56,475 nucleotides of DNA from Chromatiales bacterium (lineage in GTDB: Bacteria > Pseudomonadota > Gammaproteobacteria > Steroidobacterales > Woeseiaceae). How positions within the stretch are numbered: position 1 is the stretch's first letter; every line of letters starts with the position of its first letter. Positions 13,987 through 22,862 of the stretch are shown here, piece after piece. A model generated the notes under the pieces. It was not told where the DNA came from. It saw only the letters and a list, made by a program, of their open reading frames with translations, and did not search any database. Where the stretch lies: NCBI GenBank assembly GCA_004282875.1, contig SHLT01000004.1:1-56475 (forward strand), read 5' to 3'. The translations under genes and the position numbers were made by a program.

Positions 13987-16056
13987 ATGCAATCCATCAA
14001 ATCCGATCTTCGTTCCTGGTTCTGGGTATTCGTCCTGGTGCTCGTGCTGCAGGCTTTTCCAGCGCCTGTCAGCGGTAACGAGCTCACGCCCGGAGAGGCC
14101 CAGTCCGGCAGCCTGCTGTGGCGCATGCAACAGGGCTACACGACCGCCACGACGCTCAACACTGACGTGCGCATCGACATCAGCGGACTCGTCGCGCGCG
14201 TCAAAGTCCGGCAGGAGTTTCGCAACGAGGGCGGCGAGTGGGTCGAGGGTATCTACGTTTTTCCGCTGCCCGACAAGGCGGCAGTGGATCGCATGCGCCT
14301 GCACATCGGCGACCGCTTTATCGAGGGAGAGATACGTGAGAAAGAGCAGGCCAAAAAGGAATACGAGCAGGCCAAACAGGCCGGCAAGAAAGCCAGCCTC
14401 GTGCAGCAGCAGCGCGCCAACCTGTTTACAACATCGGTGGCAAACGTCGCGCCGGGCGAACTGGTGGTTGTCGAGATCGAGTACCTGGAAGACCTTCGCT
14501 ACGAAGATGGCCGCTTCAGTATCCGCTTCCCGATGACATTGACGCCTCGTTACATTCCGGGGCAGGTGCTGCCGGACCGGCAAGGCAACGGCTGGTCCGC
14601 CGATACCGACCAGGTGCCGGACGCCTCGCTGATTACGCCGCCGCAGGTGACTCGTTCGCAGAACCACAAAATTTCGCTGACGGCCGACGTCAATGCCGGC
14701 ATGCCACTCGAGATCATTGCGAGTCGCTACCACCCGGTCAACGTGACCGAGCAAAACGGGCACTACGTGGTTGAGCTGTCCGACCAGCAAACGATCATGG
14801 ATCATGATTTCGAACTCGTATGGCGACCGATCCCGTCGGCCAAACCCCGTGCGATGGCGTTCAGCGAGACCGTCGACGGCAAGCCCTATCACCTGCTCAT
14901 GGTGATGCCGCCGGACCAGGACGATGTGCCGGCCGCGCAGATGCCCCGCGAAACCATCTTCATCGTGGACACCTCCGGATCCATGCACGGCGTGTCGATG
15001 TCGCAGGCAAAACGCGCGGTGAATCTTGCGATCAAGGCGCTTAAGCCGGGTGACCTGTTCAACGTGATTGAATTCGACTCCTACACCAGTGCGTTGTTTC
15101 CGCACAGCAGACTGGCCAGCGCCGCTAACGTCGGCAGCGCCCTCGCGTTTGTGGAGCGGCTGCGGGCCGAAGGCGGTACCGAAATGCGTCCCGCACTCAA
15201 GCTGGCGATGAGCACTCCCCCACAGGAAACGCACCTGCGCCAGATCGTGTTCATCACGGACGGCAGCGTGGGCTACGAGGAGGAGATGTTCTCGATAATC
15301 GAGCAGCAGCTCGGCGCGGCACGACTGTTCACGGTGGGTATCGGCTCGGCGCCCAACAGCCTTTTCATGCGCAAGGCCGCCGAGGCCGGACGTGGCTCGT
15401 ATACGTTTATCAGCGCGCTGCACGAAGTGCGCGAAAAAATGGACGCACTATTTAAAAAGCTCGAACATCCGCAGGTCACGGACATCGAGGTGCATTGGCC
15501 CAGCGGCGTGATCGTGGACAGCTACCCGGCCACGGTGCCCGATCTGTATCTCGGCGAACCGGTATCGATCAAGGCGCAGGCGTCGAACGGCTTCCGCCCC
15601 GGCGAAGTCGTGCGCATTACCGGCAACTCGGTGACGGGCAGCTGGGCGGCCGACCTCGACATCGATTCCTCGACGGCGAGCGAGGGCGTGGGTGCACTGT
15701 GGGCGCGAGCACGCATTGGTGCCCTGGCCGACCAGGAACGTCGTGGCGGGAATGCGGAGGAGCTTCGCACAGGCATTCTGCAGACGGCGCTGACGCATCA
15801 TCTCGTCAGCAAGTACACGAGCCTGATCGCCGTCGACAAGACCCCTGTGCGTCCGGTCGGCGATCCTCTGTCGAGCGAGCAGGTGCCCAATCTCATGCCC
15901 TACGGCCAGAGCATGAATGCCGTCTTCGGTTTCCCGGCAACGGCGACGAGCGCGCCGGCCATGCGCATTATGGGTGCGGCCTGGATGCTGGCTGCGTTCC
16001 TGTTCCTCGTCATGATACGTACCAGCAGGCGGCGCCCCCGTGGCCGGCATCTTTAA
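13987..16056 (+). CDS. Marine proteobacterial sortase target protein (VIT + VWA)
   Basis: A 689-residue product. The signal segment (about 12-30) is followed by a VIT domain (about 55-175; VWVEGIYVFPLPDKAAVD-type core) and a VWA domain whose MIDAS motif DTSGS is near residues 327-331. The C terminus has a sorting signal: FPATAT at about 649-654, a membrane helix (about 660-678) and a basic tail RRRPRGR. It is thus the expected single substrate of the adjacent sortase, which would cut at the motif and fix the protein to an envelope amine. AAAGGGAGG lies six bases before the ATG. Confidence 0.92.
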   Translation: MQSIKSDLRSWFWVFVLVLVLQAFPAPVSGNELTPGEAQSGSLLWRMQQGYTTATTLNTDVRIDISGLVARVKVRQEFRNEGGEWVEGIYVFPLPDKAAVDRMRLHIGDRFIEGEIREKEQAKKEYEQAKQAGKKASLVQQQRANLFTTSVANVAPGELVVVEIEYLEDLRYEDGRFSIRFPMTLTPRYIPGQVLPDRQGNGWSADTDQVPDASLITPPQVTRSQNHKISLTADVNAGMPLEIIASRYHPVNVTEQNGHYVVELSDQQTIMDHDFELVWRPIPSAKPRAMAFSETVDGKPYHLLMVMPPDQDDVPAAQMPRETIFIVDTSGSMHGVSMSQAKRAVNLAIKALKPGDLFNVIEFDSYTSALFPHSRLASAANVGSALAFVERLRAEGGTEMRPALKLAMSTPPQETHLRQIVFITDGSVGYEEEMFSIIEQQLGAARLFTVGIGSAPNSLFMRKAAEAGRGSYTFISALHEVREKMDALFKKLEHPQVTDIEVHWPSGVIVDSYPATVPDLYLGEPVSIKAQASNGFRPGEVVRITGNSVTGSWAADLDIDSSTASEGVGALWARARIGALADQERRGGNAEELRTGILQTALTHHLVSKYTSLIAVDKTPVRPVGDPLSSEQVPNLMPYGQSMNAVFGFPATATSAPAMRIMGAAWMLAAFLFLVMIRTSRRRPRGRHL

Positions 16057-16618
16057 GCCCGGGAGGCTGGTCGTGTCGGCACTGCTTTGTCTCGGCTTCT
16101 GGCAGTTCGGCCAGGGCGCGTACATCCCGGCCAAGGCCTGGCTCGCACAGGAGCTGATGCAGCGTGCCTGGATCAGAACGGGCGCCGGCGAGGAGCGTGC
16201 GGTGCCGTGGCCCTGGGCCGATACCTGGCCCGTGGCGCGACTGACGTCGAAGGCGCGCGATGTCGACCTGATCGTTCTTGCCGGCGGTTCCGGCCGAACG
16301 CTTGCGTTCGGTCCCGGGCATCTTGGGGCCAGCGCCATGCCGGGCGAGGTCGGCAACGCCATCATCGGTGGGCATCGCGACACCCATTTTCAGTTTCTCA
16401 AAAACGTCGAGGTGGGTGAATTACTCGGCATAGAGACGGCACGCGGTCAGCGACATCTCTACAAAGTGGTCGGCGTCGATATCGTGGACTCCCGCAAGGG
16501 CGCCCTCGTGCTCGACACTAACGCGGCCATGCTGACGCTAGTGACGTGCTACCCCTTCGACGCGCTCGAAGCCGGCGGGCCGCTGCGCTATGTGGTTACC
16601 GCGCGGATGATGTTCTAA
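16040..16618 (+). CDS. Class GN sortase
   Basis: A 192-residue product with GTG start overlapping the target gene by 17 bp, so translation is coupled. An N-terminal hydrophobic anchor (about 9-23) precedes the sortase barrel. The catalytic set is visible: H112 in GGHRDTHF, C170 in TLVTCYPF and R183 in PLRYVV. Class GN sortases occur in Gram-negative bacteria with one dedicated VIT/VWA target, which is the next gene upstream here. The 3' end overlaps the convergent Nudix gene by 23 bp. Confidence 0.93.
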   Translation: MAGIFKPGRLVVSALLCLGFWQFGQGAYIPAKAWLAQELMQRAWIRTGAGEERAVPWPWADTWPVARLTSKARDVDLIVLAGGSGRTLAFGPGHLGASAMPGEVGNAIIGGHRDTHFQFLKNVEVGELLGIETARGQRHLYKVVGVDIVDSRKGALVLDTNAAMLTLVTCYPFDALEAGGPLRYVVTARMMF

Positions 16619-17150
16619 CGGCGTGGATGCGTAACAGGGCGGCAGCCGACATGGCGTCGGTGATCTCCCCGTCGAACACCATGTGCATGGCGTCCTTGAA
16701 GGGTAAGCGGCGAACGGTAAGGTCCTCCATTTCGTCGAAGCTCGTTGCGCCTTCGGTCAGGTCGGTGGCAAGGAAAACGTAGCCGACCTCGTCGGTGATC
16801 GAGTTACTGGGATGCAGCTTCATCAGCTCCGACCAGTTTACGGCGGTCAGGCCGGTTTCTTCCTGGAGTTCGCGCTGGGCCGCGGCGAGCGGCTCTTCGT
16901 CGAGCGGCGCGCCGCCCATCGGCAGTTCCCAGGAGTACTCGGCGAGCGTGTAACGCTCCTGGCCGACGAGCCAGACGTGGTCCGCATCGTCCATCGCCAC
17001 GATCGCTACGGCGCGATTGCGGAAGTGGACGTGGCCGTACTGGTTGCGGCCGCCGCCCGGATTGATCACGTCGTCTTCAAGCACCGTCATCCAGTCGTTC
17101 TCATAGACGACTTTTCGGTCGAGACATTCCCACTTGAGTTTCATGGTCAT
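16596..17150 (-). CDS. Nudix hydrolase, ADP-ribose pyrophosphatase type
   Basis: A 184-residue product. The Nudix box G-x5-E-x7-RELQEETGL is complete at about residues 80-101 (GAPLDEEPLAAAQRELQEET). Upstream ERYTLAEYSWELPMGG and downstream DEVGYVFLATDLTEG resemble the ADP-sugar pyrophosphatase branch (NudF/NudE), which cleaves ADP-ribose or related dinucleotides in the cytosol. The start could be either of two ATGs six bases apart. It is divergent from the MATE gene, 42 bp away. Confidence 0.88.
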   Translation of the reverse strand: MTMKLKWECLDRKVVYENDWMTVLEDDVINPGGGRNQYGHVHFRNRAVAIVAMDDADHVWLVGQERYTLAEYSWELPMGGAPLDEEPLAAAQRELQEETGLTAVNWSELMKLHPSNSITDEVGYVFLATDLTEGATSFDEMEDLTVRRLPFKDAMHMVFDGEITDAMSAAALLRIHAVRTSSAR

Positions 17151-17192
17151 TACCTGTATTCGTCCCTGCTGATACTAACGCAAAGACCGACT

Positions 17193-18554
17193 ATGAACCC
17201 CCAGCCCGCCAGACTGACGCAAGGTCCCGTCGGCCGCCACCTGGTCAACATGACCGTGCCGGTGCTGTTCGGTATCACAACCTTGATGGCGCAGTCGTTT
17301 ATCGACACGTACTTCCTCGGTATGGTCGGCGACCGTGCGCTGGCGGCGTACAGTTTCGGATTCCCGATCCTCATGATCGTCACCAGCGTGGCGATCGGCC
17401 TCGGTGCGGGTACCTCGTCCGTGGTCGCACGGGCACTCGGCGCGGGAGATCATGAGCGGGCGCGGCGGTTGTCGACAGACAGCCTGCTGCTGTCATTCCT
17501 GATAACCGCGTTGTTGTCCCTGATCGGCATTCTGACCATCGACCCGCTGTTCCGACTGCTCGGTGCGCCGAATGACATGATCCCGATGATCCGGACGTTC
17601 ATGACGATTCTGTACTGCGGCGTGCCGTTTCTCGTCATCGGCATGGTCGGGACGAGCAGCATGCGCGCGACCGGGGATACGGTGTTACCCAGCAAGCTCA
17701 TGGTTGCCGCCGCCATCCTGAACGTTGCGCTGGATCCGATATTTATTTTCGGTCTCGGCCCGATCCCCGCGCTGGGTCTAAACGGTGCGGCTATTGCGGC
17801 ACTGATCGCTCGCGGCATCATGTTTGCCGGGACGATCTATTTCCTCGCCTTTCGACTGGACATGATCAGCTTCCGGACAGCCGCACCCGGCGACATGCGT
17901 CGTTCATGGCGGGACATCCTGCATGTCGGTCTGCCTGCCGCAGGAACGAACGCCATCGTTCCCATCGGCATGGCGCTGATCACGGCGATGATCGCGCGCT
18001 TTGGGCCCGAGGCGGTAGCCGGCTTCGGCGTCGCCAGCCGGGTCGAGTCGATGGTGCTGGTCATCTACTACGCCATGTCGTCGATCATCGGCCCGTTTGT
18101 CGGCCAGAATCTCGCCGCGGGCAAGGAAGGGCGGATTCAGCATTCGCTGCGGCTGTGTGCGAGCTTCTGCCTCGTCAGCGGCCTCGTCATTGCCGCGCTG
18201 CTGGCCTTGTTGTCGGGCGTGGTGCCGGACCTGTTCAGCGACAATCCCGCCGTAACCGACGTGACGCGATTGTTCATGTGGATCGCGCCGATCAGTTACG
18301 GCGCCTACGGCATCGTTATGGTCGTGAACGCCGCCTTTAACGGCTTGGGCAACCCGATGCCGGGCGTGGTGATCAGCGTAACCCGGATCCTGGCCCTCTA
18401 CGTGCCGCTCGCGTTCATCGGCAAAGAGCTGTTCGGTATCGCGGGTATCTTCGGTGCCTACGCCGCGGCCAACATCCTGTCCGGTCTGCTCGGCTATTTC
18501 TGGGCCAAGCGGAACGCTCACCGGCTTTGCGAACTGCGCGCAGCGGCGTCCTAG
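17193..18554 (+). CDS. MATE family efflux transporter (NorM-like)
   Basis: A 453-residue product with the twelve-helix plan of MATE exporters, which expel drugs or metabolites using a Na+ or H+ gradient. The N-terminal half carries PVLFGITTLMAQSFIDTYFL and GLGAGTSSVVARALGAGD; the second half repeats VGLPAAGTNAIVPIGMAL and GPFVGQNLAAGKEGR. The ATG is the start where homology begins; an open frame continues upstream but lies antisense to the Nudix gene. It converges on a second, different MATE gene, sharing four bases. Confidence 0.93.
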   Translation: MNPQPARLTQGPVGRHLVNMTVPVLFGITTLMAQSFIDTYFLGMVGDRALAAYSFGFPILMIVTSVAIGLGAGTSSVVARALGAGDHERARRLSTDSLLLSFLITALLSLIGILTIDPLFRLLGAPNDMIPMIRTFMTILYCGVPFLVIGMVGTSSMRATGDTVLPSKLMVAAAILNVALDPIFIFGLGPIPALGLNGAAIAALIARGIMFAGTIYFLAFRLDMISFRTAAPGDMRRSWRDILHVGLPAAGTNAIVPIGMALITAMIARFGPEAVAGFGVASRVESMVLVIYYAMSSIIGPFVGQNLAAGKEGRIQHSLRLCASFCLVSGLVIAALLALLSGVVPDLFSDNPAVTDVTRLFMWIAPISYGAYGIVMVVNAAFNGLGNPMPGVVISVTRILALYVPLAFIGKELFGIAGIFGAYAAANILSGLLGYFWAKRNAHRLCELRAAAS

Positions 18555-19861
18555 GAAGGCCGGCTGCGAACGTAGCCCAGGTGCATGCCGATACCCCGGC
18601 TCGCCAGGAAGACAAGCAGCGCCAGCCAGAGCCCGTGGTTGCCGAGAGGGCGCGTCACGTACCAGACCGGCAGAAACACGAGGAACGTCGAGACCAGCAT
18701 GATGTTGCGCATTTCGCGCGCGCGCGTCATGCCGACGTAGACGCCGTCGTAAAGAAAACACCAGACTGAAATCAGCGGCAGGACGACGACCCAGGGGAAG
18801 TAGACCATCGACGTTTCGCGAACGTCGGGGAGGTCGGTCAGGATGCGCACGATCATGGGACCTGCGAGCAGGTAGAGCAGCGTAAAGCCCGCCGCAAAGA
18901 TCAACGACCATCGCAGCGTGAGGCTCACGGTACGATGCAGGGCATCGTTGTCTTTTCGTCCAACCGCTCGGCCAACCATGGCCTCGGCGGCATGGGCGAT
19001 GCCGTCGAGACCGAGCGCGGTCAGGTTCTGGAAATTCATAAGCACGGCGTTGGCCGCGAGGATGGCCGGGCCAAGCCTGGCGCCCTGAGCCGTGACGAAC
19101 GAGAACGTGAATATCAGCGTCATGGTGCGCACGAACAGGTTGGCATTCACGGAGAAGAACGCCTTGTAGGCTGACAGGTTTGTGAGCCGCGCGACCGGCC
19201 AGTGGCCGGCGTGGCTGCGTAATGCGGCGATCGCGAAAGCACCGCCGACAAGCAGGCCCGAATACTCGGCGATGACGGACGCCAGTGCGACGCCGTCGAC
19301 CTTCATGCCGAGCACCAGCACGAACAGCAGGTCGAGCACGATGTTCGTAATGTTGATGGTCAGGAACATCAGCAGCGGCACCCGCGCGTTCTGCAGGCCC
19401 AGGAACCAGCCCAGTAGCGCAAAGTTAGCGAGCGTTCCGGGCGCGCTCCAGACTCGTATGGAAAAGTAGGTGGCTGCATGCGCCTGGGTTTCCGCATCGC
19501 CTCCGAGCAGCGTCAGCGCGATCCTGCCGATGGGAGCCTGAAAAAGGAGTATGGCGACGGCAATAACCAGGCTGACGATGAGCGCCTGGCCGAGTGCAAC
19601 TCGCAGACCGTCGTTGTCGTCTGCGCCGTAGCTCTGCGCCGCGATGCCCGTCGTGCCCATGCGCAGGAAGTTCATGCCGAAGTACAGGAAGGAAAAGATG
19701 GTGCTGCCGATCGCGACGGCACCGAGGTAGACCGAACTCTCGAGATGGCCCGTAACGCCCGTATCCACCATGCCGAGTAAGGGCACGGAGATGTTGGAGA
19801 GAATCATGGGCGCCGCGATGCGCCACATGTCCCTGTCTGTCGGCGAACGCCTGTCGGTCAA
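18551..19861 (-). CDS. MATE family efflux transporter (DinF-like)
   Basis: A 436-residue product with twelve predicted helices. IAAPMILSNISVPLLGMVDT at the N terminus and GMNFLRMGTTGIAAQSYGA belong to the DinF branch of MATE transporters. The apparent start is TTG, eight bases after the stop of the preceding acyl-CoA dehydrogenase; an ATG eleven codons further in is a possible alternative. The tail overlaps the convergent NorM-like gene by four bases. The substrate cannot be inferred. Confidence 0.9.
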   Translation of the reverse strand: MTDRRSPTDRDMWRIAAPMILSNISVPLLGMVDTGVTGHLESSVYLGAVAIGSTIFSFLYFGMNFLRMGTTGIAAQSYGADDNDGLRVALGQALIVSLVIAVAILLFQAPIGRIALTLLGGDAETQAHAATYFSIRVWSAPGTLANFALLGWFLGLQNARVPLLMFLTINITNIVLDLLFVLVLGMKVDGVALASVIAEYSGLLVGGAFAIAALRSHAGHWPVARLTNLSAYKAFFSVNANLFVRTMTLIFTFSFVTAQGARLGPAILAANAVLMNFQNLTALGLDGIAHAAEAMVGRAVGRKDNDALHRTVSLTLRWSLIFAAGFTLLYLLAGPMIVRILTDLPDVRETSMVYFPWVVVLPLISVWCFLYDGVYVGMTRAREMRNIMLVSTFLVFLPVWYVTRPLGNHGLWLALLVFLASRGIGMHLGYVRSRPS

Positions 19862-19868
19862 GCGTGCG

Positions 19869-21041
19869 TCATCCGAACGCGTTAACGCCGGTCAGTTCCT
19901 TGCCGATGACCAGTTGGTGAACCGTCTCGGTACCTTCGTAGGTGATGACGCTTTCGAGATTCAGCATGTGACGAATCGGAACGTACTCGGCGCTGATGCC
20001 GGCACCGCCGAGGATGTCGCGCGCATCGCGGGCGATGTCGAGCGCCATCCGGCAGTTATTCCATTTCGCGAGTGACACCTGTGAGGGCGTCAGCTCACCC
20101 TTGTCCTTGAGGCGGCCGAGACGCAGGGCCAGCAACTGGGCTGTCGTAATCTGTCGCGCCATTTCAGCAAGACGGATCTGCATCGCCTGCGTGTGGGACA
20201 CGGGCTTGCCGAAAAGCACGCGGTCCTGCGAATACTTCAGTGCCTCATCGAGACAGGCCTGTGCCGCGCCGATAACGCCCCAGGAAATGCCGTAGCGGGC
20301 CTGCGTCAGGCAGCTAAGCGGGCCCTTGAGCGATGAGACACCCGGCAATACGTTTTCCTGCGGGACACGCACGTTGTCGAAGAACAGGGCGCCGGTTACG
20401 GATGCGCGCAGCGAAAACTTGTTTTCGATTTCCTGTGCGACAAAGCCGGGCATGTCCTTCTCGACGATAAAGCCCTTAACGCCTTCGTCCGTCTGCGCCC
20501 AAACGACCGCCGCGTCAGCGATGGTGGCATTGGTGATCCACATCTTGGCGCCGTTGAGGATCCAGTCGTCACCGTCGCGCCTGGCATGCGTCTTCATGTT
20601 GCCCGGGTCCGAGCCGCCGTGAGGCTCCGTCAGGCCGAAGCAGCCGATTGCTTCGCCACGGGCCATGGCCGGCAGCCAGCGATCTTTCTGCTCGTCGGAC
20701 CCATACGCATGAATCGGAAACATGACGAGGCTCGACTGCACCGACACGAAGCTGCGCAGGCCGCTGTCGCCGCGTTCGAGTTCCTGGCAGATCAGTCCGT
20801 AGCTGACGCCGTTGAGGCCGGCACAGTCATAGCCGTCGATCGAACTGCCAAAGAGGCCGAGGCCGGCCACTTCGCCGACGAGGTGCATCGGGAATTCATG
20901 CTTCTCAAACGCTTCGCGCATGAGAGGAATAACCTTGTCATCGACAAAGCGTCCGACGGAGTCTTTGACCATGACTTCGTCTTCCGAGAGTTCGGATCGG
21001 ACATCGTAGAGATCGAGCGGATCGAGTGCTTTTGCGCTCAC
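19869..21041 (-). CDS. gcdH: Glutaryl-CoA dehydrogenase
   Basis: A 390-residue FAD acyl-CoA dehydrogenase. RSFVSVQSSLVMFPI at about 95-109, CFGLTEPHGGSDPG at about 134-147, and the catalytic glutamate in VITYEGTETVHQL (near E369) are typical of glutaryl-CoA dehydrogenase, which oxidises and decarboxylates glutaryl-CoA to crotonyl-CoA in lysine and tryptophan breakdown. The start is GTG. The next gene downstream, a MATE exporter, begins eight bases after the stop, so they may share a transcript. Confidence 0.92.
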   Translation of the reverse strand: MSAKALDPLDLYDVRSELSEDEVMVKDSVGRFVDDKVIPLMREAFEKHEFPMHLVGEVAGLGLFGSSIDGYDCAGLNGVSYGLICQELERGDSGLRSFVSVQSSLVMFPIHAYGSDEQKDRWLPAMARGEAIGCFGLTEPHGGSDPGNMKTHARRDGDDWILNGAKMWITNATIADAAVVWAQTDEGVKGFIVEKDMPGFVAQEIENKFSLRASVTGALFFDNVRVPQENVLPGVSSLKGPLSCLTQARYGISWGVIGAAQACLDEALKYSQDRVLFGKPVSHTQAMQIRLAEMARQITTAQLLALRLGRLKDKGELTPSQVSLAKWNNCRMALDIARDARDILGGAGISAEYVPIRHMLNLESVITYEGTETVHQLVIGKELTGVNAFG

Positions 21042-21110
21042 GGCTTTCTTCCTGGGAAATGCGATTTGGGGCGTAGATTCTAGACGAGTTCAGGGCCTGC
21101 GGCACTAGTT

Positions 21111-21578
21111 CTAGAAAGGTACACCGAAGCGCCGGTAGACCACGGATAACAGCCACACCGGGCCGATCATCAGCAGCTGGAAATCCTGCAATATGCCGCG
21201 CATGCTGCCGGGACCGCGGCGGCCCAGCCACAGCCCGACGGTGCCGGCGACGAGCAGCCCGACGGAAACGCCCAACTGCGGATACGGCGACTGTGACAGC
21301 CACAGCTGCAGTGCAGACAGACCCAGTAAAAAGGGCAGCATGCCGATGGCCAGCGACAGGGAGATGATGAAATAGTAGATGGCCGTGGCCATCAGGAACG
21401 CGCTGCCCCAGTTCAGGAGCGGCGAGATTTCGTAAAATTCGGCCGGGACGGGGAGGTACCAGAACAGGCCGACGGTGCCGAGCACGACCATGGGCACGGC
21501 AGCCGAGTACACCACGGGATTCGTCAGGTCCGCGTGTCCGAGCTCGTAGCGCTCCAGCCAGTGGTCGATTCCGGTCAT
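21111..21578 (-). CDS. Multi-pass membrane protein, possibly DUF962/Mpo1-like
   Basis: A 155-residue product with about five hydrophobic segments. The N-terminal WLERYELGHADLTNPVVYSA and VP-x-V-V-L-G-T-V-G-L resemble DUF962/Mpo1 proteins (iron-dependent 2-hydroxy fatty acid oxygenases in yeast). The family's second histidine (in N-x-x-I-H) is replaced here by tyrosine or serine, so enzymatic function is doubtful. The ATG start is reasonable. It may share a promoter region with the divergent OmpA lipoprotein. Confidence 0.6.
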   Translation of the reverse strand: MTGIDHWLERYELGHADLTNPVVYSAAVPMVVLGTVGLFWYLPVPAEFYEISPLLNWGSAFLMATAIYYFIISLSLAIGMLPFLLGLSALQLWLSQSPYPQLGVSVGLLVAGTVGLWLGRRGPGSMRGILQDFQLLMIGPVWLLSVVYRRFGVPF

Positions 21579-21708
21579 GCGTCACAGTTTACGCGGTTTA
21601 AGTGACTTCTCAGGACATAAATCCGTCAATTAAGCATGCGTTCAGGTAGGCGGACAGTACAATGCACGCTACGATTCGCAACGAACCATGCAAGCCAGAG
21701 GGAGTTTC

Positions 21709-22386
21709 ATGAACAAGCGATCTGGAAAAATTATTCTCGCAGTAACCGCCGCAACCGTGTTTGCGAGCGGTTGCACGACCCTTGACGCGTACACGCGTGA
21801 AGAAAAAACCAGCCAGACGACGAAAGGTGCGCTGATCGGCGCCGGTATCGGCGCGGTTGTTGGCCTGATGTCAGGCGACGACGCCGTCGAGCGGCGACAG
21901 CATGCGCTGATCGGCGCAGGCCTGGGCGCTCTCGCGGGTGGTGCCGTGGGTGCCTACCAGGACCGCCAGGAGGCTGCACTTCGCGCTGAACTCGAAGGCA
22001 CGGGCGTCTATGTTCATCGTGACGGTGACAACATTACGCTGAATATGCCGGGCAACGTCACCTTCGCGACGGATAGCTCGGATCTGAGTCCGGCATTCTT
22101 TGACGTATTGAATTCGGTGGGCAAGGTCCTGGGCGAATTCGACAAGACGGTCGTTGAAGTGGCTGGCCATACGGACAGCGACGGTTCGGATGCGTACAAC
22201 CAGAGCCTGTCGGAACGTCGTGCCAACTCGGTGGCATCTTACCTGAAAGGCCAGGGCGTCAACCCGCAGCGTGTCATCTCGGTCGGCATGGGTGAAGCGT
22301 ACCCGGTAGCCGACAACGGAACGGCAAGCGGTAAACAGGCTAACCGTCGCGTTGAGATCACGATGGTGCCGGTAACGCAAAGCTAA
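21709..22386 (+). CDS. OmpA-family lipoprotein with glycine zipper (YiaD-like)
   Basis: A 225-residue product from the ATG with AGAGGGAG upstream. A seven-codon longer start exists but lacks a ribosome binding site. ASGC near residue 20 is the lipobox. GALIGAGIGAVVGL and ALIGAGLGALAGGAVGA form a glycine-zipper pair (about 39-80). The C-terminal OmpA domain (about 110-222) has TFATDSSDLSP, VEVAGHTDSDGSD, YNQSLSERRANSVASYL and NRRVEITM, the peptidoglycan-binding residues. It anchors the membrane to the cell wall. A clear terminator follows. Confidence 0.93.
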   Translation: MNKRSGKIILAVTAATVFASGCTTLDAYTREEKTSQTTKGALIGAGIGAVVGLMSGDDAVERRQHALIGAGLGALAGGAVGAYQDRQEAALRAELEGTGVYVHRDGDNITLNMPGNVTFATDSSDLSPAFFDVLNSVGKVLGEFDKTVVEVAGHTDSDGSDAYNQSLSERRANSVASYLKGQGVNPQRVISVGMGEAYPVADNGTASGKQANRRVEITMVPVTQS

Positions 22387-22405
22387 ACCGCAGCACAGAT
22401 CAAGG

Positions 22406-22444
22406 AAGCGTGGCGGCCAGGGATGGCCCACCACGCTTTTTTTA
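22406..22444 (+). terminator. Rho-independent terminator after the OmpA lipoprotein
   Basis: AAGCGTGG at 22406-22413 pairs with CCACGCTT, with an inner GGCCA/TGGCC stem, followed by a run of T to about 22443. It lies 20 bp after the stop codon. Confidence 0.88.
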
Positions 22445-22458
22445 TGCCACTTTAGGCA

Positions 22459-22815
22459 GTGTCAGAGCCCGATAAGAATCAAAACAAGGGCGTCAGTTTG
22501 AACCGAGCGTTCACGAAACGTGATGAAGGCGAGTGGATCGAAGTGACCGGCTTCGTCCGACGCCTGTTGTCGGATGATAACGACGGCTCCAGCCACCAGC
22601 GCTTCATCATCGACATCGGTAATCGCCGGACCCTGCTCATCGCCCACAACATCGATCTTGCGAAGCGCGTGCCGCTCGGCATGGGCGACCGGGTGCACGT
22701 GAGGGGCATGTACGAGTGGAATGACCTTGGTGGACTCCTGCACTGGACGCATCATGATCCGCAGGGGATCGAGAACGGTGGCTGGGTGCGCTACCGGCGC
22801 AAGGAGTACGCATAA
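22459..22815 (+). CDS. DUF3465 family protein
   Basis: A 118-residue product. TGFVRRLLSDDNDGSSHQRF, LLIAHNIDLAKRVPL, VRGMYEWNDLGGLLHWTHHD and GGWVRYRRKEYA are the conserved blocks of DUF3465, a small OB-like domain of unknown role. The start is a GTG, with only AGG close upstream; there is no signal peptide, although many relatives are exported. It sits between two terminators, so it is probably a single-gene transcript. Confidence 0.88.
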   Translation: MSEPDKNQNKGVSLNRAFTKRDEGEWIEVTGFVRRLLSDDNDGSSHQRFIIDIGNRRTLLIAHNIDLAKRVPLGMGDRVHVRGMYEWNDLGGLLHWTHHDPQGIENGGWVRYRRKEYA

Positions 22816-22839
22816 AAAAGGCCGCTTGCGCGGCCTTTT
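22815..22839. terminator. Bidirectional terminator between DUF3465 gene and rpoH
   Basis: AAAAGGCCGC and GCGGCCTTTT form a GC-rich stem around TTGC, with A-tract on one side and T-tract on the other, so it can serve both converging genes. Confidence 0.88.
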
Positions 22840-22862
22840 CGTTGTGCTCGTGCGGGTCGTCG

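Noticed and set aside
13888..15423. A 511-codon open frame on the - strand opposite the sortase target gene
   Set aside because: It lies wholly antisense to a well-supported VIT/VWA gene, has no ribosome binding site, and its His/Arg-rich composition is typical of antisense frames in GC-rich DNA.
15448..16383. A 311-codon - strand open frame over the target and sortase genes
   Set aside because: Same reason: shadow of two overlapping real genes with clear motifs.
16812..17192. N-terminal extension of the first MATE exporter
   Set aside because: The extra 127 codons are antisense to the Nudix hydrolase and show no homology; the ATG at 17193 fits the family start.
17904..18911. A 335-codon - strand open frame crossing both MATE genes
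   Set aside because: Antisense to one MATE and out of frame with the other, with no motifs.
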